Source of the DNA: Prevotella sp. tc2-28
GTDB taxonomy: Bacteria > Bacteroidota > Bacteroidia > Bacteroidales > Bacteroidaceae
NCBI RefSeq assembly: GCF_900107705.1
Contig: NZ_FNRE01000007.1
Span: 117,835 to 181,834 of the forward strand
Direction: 5' to 3'
DNA length: 64,000 nucleotides
In this document: positions 9,176 to 17,144 of the stretch, in pieces
Layout of the letters: the number at the start of each line of letters is the position of its first letter
Numbering within the stretch: the stretch's first letter is position 1
Notes under the pieces: generated by a model
Told to the model about the DNA's origin: nothing
What the model saw: the letters and a program-made list of their open reading frames with translations, nothing else
The model's database searches: none
Translations under genes and position numbers: made by a program

Positions 9176-9787
9176 ATGAATTTAATCGAAAAGAAAATAT
9201 TAAGCGACGGCGTTATCGAACCAGGTGATATCCTGAAGATTAACAATTTCTTAAATCAACAGATAGAGCCTGAAGCTATAAGTTTCATCGCACAAGAGCT
9301 CAAGAATCGTTTTGAAGGTATTGGGGCAACCAAGATTCTTACCATCGAGATCAGCGGCATTCCCATTGCCACTATGCTAGGGCATTATCTCAACCTGCCA
9401 GCCATCTTTGCACGAAAGCAGGAAATCCTCAATGTAACTGACGGCATGTATGTCTCACAGGCCTTCTCGTTTACGCACAAGCAACAAAATAAAGTATATG
9501 TCCCCACTCCTTTCATATCATCTACTGATAAGATACTTATCATCGATGATTTCATGGCTAACGGCGAGGCTTGTCGTGCCCTCATTGACATTGTCAGTCA
9601 GGCTGACGCAACCATTGTTGGCATCGGTATTGCTATCGAGAAAGGCTTTATGAAGGGAGGTAAGGAATTGCGTGCCGAGGGTTATCGTGTGGAGTCTGTA
9701 GCCATTATTGATGAGATGGATTACCATACCCAGTCCATACGCTTCCGTGACAACAAGTCGTCACACTTCATAAAATTCCGAGAGTAA
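9176..9787 (+). CDS. xpt: Xanthine phosphoribosyltransferase
   Basis: Purine salvage enzyme converting xanthine and PRPP to XMP in the cytosol. The 203-aa protein starts at ATG 9176 (MNLIEKKILSDGV). It shows the Xpt-type stretch GATKILTIEISGIPIA and the PRPP-binding loop ILIIDDFMANGEA (about residues 122-134), followed by GIGIAIEKGFMKGG. It is monocistronic. No purine riboswitch fits in the short leader. Confidence 0.93.
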   Translation: MNLIEKKILSDGVIEPGDILKINNFLNQQIEPEAISFIAQELKNRFEGIGATKILTIEISGIPIATMLGHYLNLPAIFARKQEILNVTDGMYVSQAFSFTHKQQNKVYVPTPFISSTDKILIIDDFMANGEACRALIDIVSQADATIVGIGIAIEKGFMKGGKELRAEGYRVESVAIIDEMDYHTQSIRFRDNKSSHFIKFRE

Positions 9788-9794
9788 CAAAAAT

Positions 9795-9828
9795 TACTTT
9801 CGGAGTATTTGTTATTACTCCGAAAGTA
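9795..9828. terminator. Terminator between xpt and the GH53 gene
   Basis: Perfect 13-bp inverted repeat, 9795-9807 and 9816-9828, with an 8-nt loop. The T-run (five T) is on the minus-strand side, so it mainly ends the galactan operon; it may also end xpt. Confidence 0.8.
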
Positions 9829-9853
9829 TTCTACAAGATTCTCATAGGGACGG

Positions 9854-10870
9854 CTAACGCGAGGCTTCCGTAAAGGCTTCCATAATAGCCGTAGGACGAC
9901 CTCCTTGGAAAGCCCCGAGTGGATAGTGATGCTCTGCTTCGGGAGCCCAATAGAAAACACCTTGGCAATGTCCGTTGGTCTTATTCTTGGCGGCATCAAT
10001 AACTGCAGCAAGTATTTCCTTACCCTCTACGGGCTTCTTGCTTTCCACACCTGTCTCCACAACCATTAAGGGTTTGCGATATTTCACCCATAGCCGGTTG
10101 ATGTTGGCCGTAGCTTTCTCTACAGTCTCTTGCCACGATTGAGTATGCTTTCCTCGCATGTCCCAATAGGGATATATGCTAAGACCTATCATATCAAAAC
10201 GTGCACGATATTTACGTAAACCATCGAAGATGAAATCATAACGATTGGGGTCATAGGCTCCATCCAGATGAACGATAACAACGGCATTAGGATATATCTG
10301 TTTGACAGCCTGATAGCCGGCATCTGTCAAACCGGCATATTGCCGCATATGCTGCTGAGCACGTCCCACAGGCCAGAGAAATCCATTGGTTGTCTCATTA
10401 CCAACCTGCACCCACTTCACCTCTACCCCAGCCTGCTTAATGGCCTGGAGCACATCACGGGTATGGGCAGCAAGGGCTTTCTTCATCTCCTCGTAAGTCA
10501 TCTGCTTCCAGGCAGCTGGAATATTCTGCTGGCCAGGGTCAGCCCACCAGTCGCTATAATGGAAATCAATCATCAGGGCCATGCCCCAGTCTTTTGCCCG
10601 TAGAGCCATGCGTACAACATCGTCGCGATTACAGAACCCTCCATGCTCCACAGGATCAACCCATACTCTTAACCGTACGGCGTTAAGTCCTAACTCACGC
10701 ATCAACGCGGTATTTTCACGGGGTTCACCCTGTGCATTACGCAATTGATAGCCACGCGCTTCCAACTCGGTAGTACCACTAATATCAGCACCCAACCAGA
10801 AAGATTGCTGAGCCTCGACAGCGGTCACCACACAGGCTCCTATCAAAAATGCGAGGATTCTTTTCATCAT
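9854..10870 (-). CDS. Arabinogalactan endo-beta-1,4-galactanase, GH53
   Basis: Secreted endo-galactanase cutting beta-1,4-galactan side chains of pectin. The 338-aa protein has an N-terminal signal peptide ending near VEAQQ. GH53 signatures are GADISGTTELEARG, LNAVRLRVWVDP, MIDFHYSDWWADPGQQ and WVQVGNETTNGFLWP (acid/base Glu about residue 159). The nucleophile Glu is probably in PLMVVETG. ATG 10870 is followed by a second ATG; either could start. It sits 10 bp after the GH2 gene and ends the operon at a shared hairpin. Confidence 0.94.
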   Translation of the reverse strand: MMKRILAFLIGACVVTAVEAQQSFWLGADISGTTELEARGYQLRNAQGEPRENTALMRELGLNAVRLRVWVDPVEHGGFCNRDDVVRMALRAKDWGMALMIDFHYSDWWADPGQQNIPAAWKQMTYEEMKKALAAHTRDVLQAIKQAGVEVKWVQVGNETTNGFLWPVGRAQQHMRQYAGLTDAGYQAVKQIYPNAVVIVHLDGAYDPNRYDFIFDGLRKYRARFDMIGLSIYPYWDMRGKHTQSWQETVEKATANINRLWVKYRKPLMVVETGVESKKPVEGKEILAAVIDAAKNKTNGHCQGVFYWAPEAEHHYPLGAFQGGRPTAIMEAFTEASR

Positions 10871-10880
10871 ACAACAATTA

Positions 10881-13313
10881 TTACTTCGTTTCCAGACTGA
10901 GGACTGCGGGTTTCAGACGGCCTTTTTGGTCTTTCACCGTTAACGTAACCTTTCCTGACTTTGTGGTAGGACGCAGGATAACCACCAACTCACCGTTGAA
11001 GAGCTTCATGCGGGGCTGTTTGAACGACTCCAAAGAGGTGGCATCACCGTTACATACTGCCTCGAAACGGGCTTCACCATTAACTGTAAACGTCAAACCT
11101 TCCTGGCAAGTGGGAACAGGAACACCATTTTTGTCGTTCACACTAACACGAACAAAGATAAGACTCTCGCCATCTGCCTTAAAATCTGTAGTTTCCGGCT
11201 GTGCTACCAGTTGTGCAGGCTTACCTGCCGTCTTACGGACATCCTCGCCTATCTTGTTGCCTTGTTCATCATAGACAACGACTTTGATTTCGCCAGGCAC
11301 ATACTTCACGTCATTCCAACGCAGGCGATAGCGGTCTAGTCGTTCCGTTGGATTCTTACGAATACGTCCTTGACTCTTGCCGTTAATAAAGAGTTCACCC
11401 TCCACACCGTCTGTATAACAGTAAACGGGTGTCACCTTTCCTTTACGGTCAGGCCAAGTCCAGTGTGGCAACAAATGCACAGTATGTTCTTTCTTGTTCC
11501 AATGACTCTTATACAGGTAATAGCGGTCCTTGGGCAGACCCGCCAAGTCACAAATACCAAAATAGCTGGAGCGCGAAGGCCAATATTCATCGTATGGCGA
11601 AGGTTCGCCCAGATAATCGTAGCCCGTCCACACAAATTCTCCTATCACCCAATCGTAGTCATCCTGCCATCGCCAGTCGTCATCAGGAAGATTTGACCAT
11701 GCACAATGCTCTACATCATAGCCAGAACACTGGCCGTCAGCTGTCAGTACTGCCGTAGGATCATAATTAGGCATCCATGAAGAGAACTTGCCATAGTCAT
11801 TGAGTTCTACAGGGAACTTATACACACCACGTGAAGAAACGGTTGACGTAGTCTCCGAACCAAGCAGGAAACCCTGAGGCAACTGTTTGATGCCATTGGC
11901 ATATTTATGTAAGCGATAATTGAATCCGGGGACATCCATTGACTGGGGTGTTCCCGCCTTGATGGCTCCATCTGGATTGTCAAGGCCCTGAGTAACAGTA
12001 CGGGTAGGATCGAGCGCGTGGCAGAGACCTTGCAACTGGACACTCAACTGTCGGCCTTCCTCCGTCCACTGTTCTGGAATTTCGTTACCTATCGACCACA
12101 TGACAATGGACGGGTGGTTGCGATGGTTCAGAATGAGATTGGTAATGTCTTTCATAGCCCACTCACGGAAATGACGAGAATAGCCATTCTTGCACTTGGG
12201 ATAAATCCACATGTCGAACGATTCGGCCATCACCATCATGCCCAAGGAATCGCAGAGGTCCATCTGCCAAGTTGAAGGCATATTGTGTGAGGTACGGATG
12301 GCGTTGCATCCCATCTGCTTCATCATCTTAATCTGGCGAATCAGAGCAGACTTATTAATAGCAGCACCCAATGGTCCCAGGTCATGATGCAGACAGACAC
12401 CTCTCAACTTCATGGTCTTGCCATTCAACTGAAAGCCATGCTCACGCGAGATACGAACAGTACGTAGGCCGGTCTTGATAGTTTTACTGTCAAGTATTTC
12501 ATGATGTCCTTTATATACCTCCACCTTTAATTCATATAAAGAAGGTGTCTCAGGCGACCACAGCAAGGGGTTCTTTATCTTGAACTTGGCATAGATCTTT
12601 CCGTCGTCTTCAATACGGGTATCACCACTCGAGGCAACAACTTTTCCGTCAGGAGCCGTCAGGAAGAACTGCGCAGTTCCCTTTTCTGGATTGACGACGC
12701 GAGCCTCCACCTCAACAGTAGCCTCATCCTTTCCAATCGTCATTGTACGGACAAAGATGCTCCAATCATCGATATGGGTTTTCTGCATCAGCACCAGTTT
12801 GACAGGGCGATACAGTCCTGCACCTGGATACCAACGCGAACTTTCTTCCACGTTTTCCAAATGGACGGCAATGTCCATCTTGCCTGCTTTCACAAATCGT
12901 GAAGCATCCACCCGGAATGCATTATAACCGTAAGCCCAATGGCCGGCTTCCTGACCATTGATTGTTACCCGAGGATCAGACATAGCACCATCGAATACGA
13001 GTTCTGCTGATTCGAAACCTGCAGGGATAGCCATGCTTGTCTTGTACCAGCCTTCACCTATCCAGGGCAAGGCTCCACTTCGTCCCGACTTCTCCGTAGC
13101 CTCCGTCTCTCCATTCTGCGCAATAGCCACTTTCTGCAGATCCCACTTCTTATCAAATGGACCGGCTATAGCCCAGTCATGAGGGATATTCACTTTCTCC
13201 CATGACTGATTGTCACGAGAAAAATCCCATGTCTTTAGGTTGATTTCTTGTCGGGTCTGCGCATTCAATACAGAACTCAGCCACGACATAGCAATAAGTA
13301 ATTGTAGTTTCAT
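10881..13313 (-). CDS. Glycoside hydrolase family 2 beta-galactosidase
   Basis: Probable exo-beta-galactosidase acting on galacto-oligosaccharides from the neighbouring galactanase. The 810-aa protein has a signal peptide (MKLQLLIAMSWLSSVLNAQ). A GH2 sugar-binding domain contains IPHDW and GWYKTS, followed by a beta-sandwich and a TIM barrel. SIGNEIPEQW contains the acid/base Glu and WVIGEFVWTGYDYLGEP the nucleophile Glu. A DUF4982-like region (YCYTDGVEGELFINGKSQG) and an Ig-like C-terminus follow. It forms a two-gene operon with GH53. The promoter at 13341-13371 is fused to the ompA terminator. The GH2 family is certain; galactosidase specificity is inferred from context. Confidence 0.9.
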   Translation of the reverse strand: MKLQLLIAMSWLSSVLNAQTRQEINLKTWDFSRDNQSWEKVNIPHDWAIAGPFDKKWDLQKVAIAQNGETEATEKSGRSGALPWIGEGWYKTSMAIPAGFESAELVFDGAMSDPRVTINGQEAGHWAYGYNAFRVDASRFVKAGKMDIAVHLENVEESSRWYPGAGLYRPVKLVLMQKTHIDDWSIFVRTMTIGKDEATVEVEARVVNPEKGTAQFFLTAPDGKVVASSGDTRIEDDGKIYAKFKIKNPLLWSPETPSLYELKVEVYKGHHEILDSKTIKTGLRTVRISREHGFQLNGKTMKLRGVCLHHDLGPLGAAINKSALIRQIKMMKQMGCNAIRTSHNMPSTWQMDLCDSLGMMVMAESFDMWIYPKCKNGYSRHFREWAMKDITNLILNHRNHPSIVMWSIGNEIPEQWTEEGRQLSVQLQGLCHALDPTRTVTQGLDNPDGAIKAGTPQSMDVPGFNYRLHKYANGIKQLPQGFLLGSETTSTVSSRGVYKFPVELNDYGKFSSWMPNYDPTAVLTADGQCSGYDVEHCAWSNLPDDDWRWQDDYDWVIGEFVWTGYDYLGEPSPYDEYWPSRSSYFGICDLAGLPKDRYYLYKSHWNKKEHTVHLLPHWTWPDRKGKVTPVYCYTDGVEGELFINGKSQGRIRKNPTERLDRYRLRWNDVKYVPGEIKVVVYDEQGNKIGEDVRKTAGKPAQLVAQPETTDFKADGESLIFVRVSVNDKNGVPVPTCQEGLTFTVNGEARFEAVCNGDATSLESFKQPRMKLFNGELVVILRPTTKSGKVTLTVKDQKGRLKPAVLSLETK

Positions 13314-13340
13314 AGCGTTTGTTATTTAGTAATTTGTGCG

Positions 13341-13371
13341 CAAATATACAAAAAAATCCCCACAGAACCAA
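13341..13371 (-). promoter_or_regulatory. Promoter of the GH2-GH53 operon, fused to a terminator
   Basis: -7 box TATATTTG (13348-13341) and -33 TTG (13371-13369), 20-nt spacer. The TTG lies in the loop of the ompA terminator. The terminator 3' arm plus T-run fill the spacer. Confidence 0.8.
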
Positions 13372-13385
13372 ATCTGTGGGGATTT
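13354..13385 (-). terminator. ompA terminator
   Basis: Perfect 13-bp stem 13354-13366 with 13373-13385 and a 6-nt loop. A run of T follows on the minus strand, 21 bp after the OmpA stop codon. Confidence 0.9.
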
Positions 13386-13406
13386 CTTTTATAATAATGT
13401 TATTGA

Positions 13407-14582
13407 TTACTTGGTAGTGTCAATGAACATAGCAACGCGGTTGAAGTCGTTCTCAGAAGAGAGCTTGTCAGTTGCACCCAGACCCTCGCAAGTGATGCGG
13501 TCAGCAGCAATCTTGTACTTCTTGATCAGAGCGTTCTTAACAACCTCAGCACGCTGCTCAGACAGCTTCTGGTTCAGCTCAACCTTACCCTCGGGTGAAG
13601 CATAACCCAGAACCTTAACCTTAGCGTCCTTGTGGTTCTTCATGTACTTAGCAACCATCTCGATGCTTGCATACTGAGCAGGATCGATAGTAGCCTTACC
13701 CTGACGGAAGATAACGTGCGGCTGCAGGAACTCTTCCTTCTTCTCAACTACCTGTACAGGACGGTTCTCGCAGTCAGCGAGCTTCTTCTGCAGGTCAGCG
13801 ATAGTAGCAGCGTCAGCAGCAATCTTACCATCCTTAGCGTTGTTGTCAGCACGGAGCTCGTTGATCTTAGCGTTCAGACCATCGATCTCGGCCTGGTCGC
13901 GCAGCTGAGCAATAGCAAAGTTGTGAGTACCGTTGCTGTTGCCGAACTTGTAGTTGAAACCTACGCTCAGCTGGAAGATAGCAGCGCGAGAATCGAACTT
14001 GAAGTCGTCGCCATCGAACTGAGTACCAATAGCGCTGTTCCAGCTCTGAAGACCATAGACAAGAGCAGGCTCAATGTAGATCTGCCAAGCCTTCTCAGCA
14101 CCGAGGTTGAAAGTCAAGTCAAGAGCAGCCTTAGCATTAACAGCGTTCATCTTATTGTAACCGAAAGCGTGGCTCCAGCCCAGACCAGTGAGACCAATTA
14201 CCTCGAAGCAACGAGGCTCACCTTTGTAACCTGCGAACAAGTTGCTCAGATTGAAGGTACCCATCAAGTCAAGATTCATACCGTTAATGAAAGTCTTGCT
14301 ACCCAGCAAAGACTTAGAATCAGTCTTAGACAGGAAATACAGATCAGCATCAGCAGCCAGACCGAATACGGTAGTCAGGTTCTTACCAACGCGAACACCT
14401 ACCTTAGGAGCGAAGCCCTTGAAGAAACCATAATCACCGAACTTCTGCTGAGGAGTAGCAAGACCTGCGTTGATACCCATGTACCAGTTGTCACCAGCCT
14501 TGTTACCAGTGATAGCTGTGTTCTGTGCATTTACAGAAGCTGCCATCATGCCGGCAGCAAGCATCAAAAATAACTTTTTCAT
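13407..14582 (-). CDS. OmpA-family outer membrane protein
   Basis: 391-aa outer membrane protein tethering the envelope to peptidoglycan. It has a signal peptide (MKKLFLMLAAGMMAASVNAQ), then an N-terminal beta-barrel region (about 25-215) rich in aromatic and Gly residues. A short coiled coil (AQLRDQAEIDGLNAKINEL) follows, and an OmpA C-terminal domain from about 285. The peptidoglycan-binding motif is seen in GYASPEGKVELNQKLSEQRAEVV, with the late stretch FNRVAMFI. It is monocistronic with its own promoter and terminator and a leader of about 80 nt. Codon use is highly biased, which fits an abundant protein. Confidence 0.93.
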   Translation of the reverse strand: MKKLFLMLAAGMMAASVNAQNTAITGNKAGDNWYMGINAGLATPQQKFGDYGFFKGFAPKVGVRVGKNLTTVFGLAADADLYFLSKTDSKSLLGSKTFINGMNLDLMGTFNLSNLFAGYKGEPRCFEVIGLTGLGWSHAFGYNKMNAVNAKAALDLTFNLGAEKAWQIYIEPALVYGLQSWNSAIGTQFDGDDFKFDSRAAIFQLSVGFNYKFGNSNGTHNFAIAQLRDQAEIDGLNAKINELRADNNAKDGKIAADAATIADLQKKLADCENRPVQVVEKKEEFLQPHVIFRQGKATIDPAQYASIEMVAKYMKNHKDAKVKVLGYASPEGKVELNQKLSEQRAEVVKNALIKKYKIAADRITCEGLGATDKLSSENDFNRVAMFIDTTK

Positions 14583-14664
14583 CTTTTTACGAATTTATTA
14601 AAAATTACCACCTAAAAGTTTATACCTTTTTAAGATTTATCTAAATTTTTCTTTAATTTGGGTG

Positions 14665-14695
14665 CAAAGTAACGAAAAAATTCTTTATGTTCCAA
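14665..14695 (-). promoter_or_regulatory. ompA promoter
   Basis: -7 box TTACTTTG (14672-14665, one mismatch to TAnnTTTG) with -33 TTG (14695-14693) and a 20-nt spacer. Confidence 0.65.
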
Positions 14696-14767
14696 AGTTT
14701 TTCGTAAAAATCTGCGAAAAAAAGTGTATTTTTTGATCTTTTCGACCAAAATAAGCCAAAATATCAC

Positions 14768-14775
14768 TAACTTTG
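14768..14775 (+). promoter_or_regulatory. -7 box TAACTTTG for cobU
   Basis: TAACTTTG ends 8 nt before the cobU ATG at 14784, so the mRNA should start at or within a few nt of the start codon. This leaves no room for a cobalamin riboswitch. Confidence 0.6.
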
Positions 14776-14783
14776 TGGCAATT

Positions 14784-15311
14784 ATGGGAAAAATAATACT
14801 CATTACAGGTGGGCAACGCTCGGGGAAGAGCCGATATGCAGAAGAACTGGCACTTAGTCTGTCAGATCATCCCGTTTATGTGGCCACAGCTCACATCTGG
14901 GATGAGGAGTTCCGGCAACGTGTTTTGCGTCACCAAGAACGCAGGGGACCTCAATGGACCAATATAGAAGAGGAACGCGAATTGAGCAGGTACGACCTTA
15001 CCGGACAGGTTGCTGTCATTGACTGTATCACACTTTGGTGTACTAATTTTTTCTTTGACCGTAACAAACCTGATAATGAACAGCCAACGGTTGATGAGGC
15101 TTTGAAATTATTGAAAGAGGAGTTCAATCGTTTCACCAATCAAGATGCCACCCTCATTTTCGTGACCAACGAGATAGGGGCTGGTGGTGTTAGCACAGAT
15201 GTCATTCAACGGCGATTTACTGACTTGCAAGGTTGGATGAACCAGTATGTTGCACAAAAAGCAGATGAGGTCATACTGATGGTCTGTGGTATTCCTGTCA
15301 AAATCAAATAA
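14784..15311 (+). CDS. cobU: Adenosylcobinamide kinase / guanylyltransferase
   Basis: Bifunctional enzyme that phosphorylates adenosylcobinamide and attaches GMP in late cobalamin assembly or cobinamide salvage. The 175-aa length is typical. P-loop GGQRSGKS is at residues 9-16; other motifs are YVATAHIWDEEF, RHQERRG and VTNEIGAGGV. First gene of cobU-cobT-cobS. The start at ATG 14784 is fixed by the P-loop position and the promoter. Confidence 0.95.
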   Translation: MGKIILITGGQRSGKSRYAEELALSLSDHPVYVATAHIWDEEFRQRVLRHQERRGPQWTNIEEERELSRYDLTGQVAVIDCITLWCTNFFFDRNKPDNEQPTVDEALKLLKEEFNRFTNQDATLIFVTNEIGAGGVSTDVIQRRFTDLQGWMNQYVAQKADEVILMVCGIPVKIK

Positions 15312-15315
15312 CACA

Positions 15316-16356
15316 ATGAGAACATTCCATATCACACCCGTTGATGTAACATTGCGTCCTGCTATTCAGCAGAAGATAGACAACCTGAACAAGCCCAAAG
15401 GCTCCCTGGGACGTTTAGAGTCACTGGCCATGCAGATAGGTCTCATCCAACAAACGCTCTCCCCCAGCCTTGCCAAGCCTTGCCACTTATTGTTAGGCGG
15501 TGACCATGGCATTGAACAAGAAGGGGTCAGCGTCAGTCCACGTGAAGTCACCTGGCAGCAGATGATTAACTTCACACGGGGCGGAGGTGGTGTTAACATG
15601 TTCTGTCGACAGCATGGCTTCAACTTAAAGATTGTCGATGTTGGGGTAGACTACGACCTCACAGCCTACCCTGCCATCATCAACCGCAAGGTGGCTCGCG
15701 GCACCCAAGACTTCCTATACGGCCCAGCTATGACACCAGCTCAATTCAATCAAGCGCTACAAGTAGGCATTGATCTGGTGGATGATATCCACAGCGAAGG
15801 TTGCCGTATTCTCTGCATCGGAGAGATGGGCATAGCGAACACCTCCCCATCAAGCATTTGGATGCACCTCTTGACTGGTATTCCCCTGGATGAGTGCATT
15901 GGCGCTGGTGCAGGACTTGACAACGCTGGCATCCGCCACAAGTATGAGGTGCTATCAAAGGCTGTCGAGAAGTATGCTCTTCTCCCTCCCTCTTCCTGCT
16001 CACCGCTCGTCTATTTCGGTGGTTTTGAAATGGTAGCAGCCATAGGAGCCATGCTCCGCGCTGCAGAACGACATCTTATCATATTAGTGGACGGCTTTAT
16101 CATGACAGCTTGTGCGCTAGCAGCCTGCCATCTCTATCCTGCTGCTCAGGACTACATGATTTTCACCCATAGTGGTGACGAGAGTGGCCACCAGTTGATG
16201 CTCAACTATCTGCATGCCGAGCCACTACTCCGATTAGGACTACGCCTAGGTGAAGGAACAGGCGCTCTTTGTGCCTTTCCCATTGTCGATTCTGCCGTAC
16301 GTATGATCAATGAAATGAACAATTTTGACAATGCAAATATCACTCGATACTTCTAA
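15316..16356 (+). CDS. cobT: Nicotinate-nucleotide--dimethylbenzimidazole phosphoribosyltransferase
   Basis: Makes alpha-ribazole phosphate, the activated lower ligand of cobalamin. 346 aa. Family signatures are NLNKPKGSLGRLE near the start, GGDHGIEQEGVSVSP, the glycine-rich TRGGGGVNMFC, GEMGIANT and the late catalytic region GLRLGEGTGA (Glu about residue 315). It starts 4 bp after cobU and overlaps cobS by 26 bp, indicating one transcript. Confidence 0.96.
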   Translation: MRTFHITPVDVTLRPAIQQKIDNLNKPKGSLGRLESLAMQIGLIQQTLSPSLAKPCHLLLGGDHGIEQEGVSVSPREVTWQQMINFTRGGGGVNMFCRQHGFNLKIVDVGVDYDLTAYPAIINRKVARGTQDFLYGPAMTPAQFNQALQVGIDLVDDIHSEGCRILCIGEMGIANTSPSSIWMHLLTGIPLDECIGAGAGLDNAGIRHKYEVLSKAVEKYALLPPSSCSPLVYFGGFEMVAAIGAMLRAAERHLIILVDGFIMTACALAACHLYPAAQDYMIFTHSGDESGHQLMLNYLHAEPLLRLGLRLGEGTGALCAFPIVDSAVRMINEMNNFDNANITRYF

Positions 16357-17122
16357 ATGGTACGACCGCATCTGGGCGGCTTTTATCTTCTTCACCCGCC
16401 TACCCCTTTGGCGACTGCATCAACCTGCTAAGGAGGCTTACAAGACTGTGGTGGAGCACTGGCCGCTGGTGGGATGGCTGACAGGAACGACAATGGCAGC
16501 TGTGCTTTATTTCGGTTCCATGCTGTTTACATATGAAATAGCTATCCTACTGGCTATCATCACCCGACTGCTCGTCACAGGTGCGTTGCACGAAGATGGA
16601 CTGGCCGACTTCATCGATGGTTTCGGTGGTGGTGGCACTGATCGCCAGCGCATTCTCGACATCATGAAAGATTCGCACATAGGCACCTATGGTGTTATCT
16701 CGCTGATTCTTTATTTCCTCTTATTGTTTTTTACGCTCCATGCTATGACACCTATCGATGCAGCAATGACCATCGCAGCCGTCGACCCCTTTGCCAAGAT
16801 GCTATCGGCCCAGCTCATCCAGATGATGCCTTATGCACGTACCGAGGAAACAGCCAAGAACCATACCGTCTATCGTCGTTTCGACATCAAAGCAGGCATC
16901 AGCCTGGCCATTCAGGGTTTACTCCCTATTAGCCTATATATATATTATATGTACGCGCGTGTAGACTGGCAGCTGCTTATATTTATCCCCGCCATCGTCA
17001 TGTATTTCCTCTATATGCTCATCTGGCGGCGCCTACATGGCTATACAGGCGACTGCTGCGGTGCGCTGTTCCTGCTGACCGAACTGACGACCTTGCTTGT
17101 TGCTGGCTATTATTTACAATAA
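16331..17122 (+). CDS. cobS: Adenosylcobinamide-GDP ribazoletransferase (cobalamin synthase)
   Basis: Integral membrane enzyme joining adenosylcobinamide-GDP and alpha-ribazole. 263 aa with several hydrophobic helices. The family signature is ALHEDGLADFIDGFGGGGTDRQRILDIMKDSHIGTYG (short blocks HEDGLADFIDG and KDSHIGTYG, about residues 85-122). I start at ATG 16331; a TTG two codons earlier is the only alternative. The start lies inside cobT. No cobC phosphatase gene follows. Confidence 0.95.
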   Translation: MQISLDTSKWYDRIWAAFIFFTRLPLWRLHQPAKEAYKTVVEHWPLVGWLTGTTMAAVLYFGSMLFTYEIAILLAIITRLLVTGALHEDGLADFIDGFGGGGTDRQRILDIMKDSHIGTYGVISLILYFLLLFFTLHAMTPIDAAMTIAAVDPFAKMLSAQLIQMMPYARTEETAKNHTVYRRFDIKAGISLAIQGLLPISLYIYYMYARVDWQLLIFIPAIVMYFLYMLIWRRLHGYTGDCCGALFLLTELTTLLVAGYYLQ

Positions 17123-17144
17123 CAATACAAAAACAACAAACTCT

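Noticed and set aside
14583..14783. Cobalamin riboswitch upstream of cobU
   Set aside because: The gap is AT-rich, shows no B12-box-like sequence, and the -7 box is next to the start codon.
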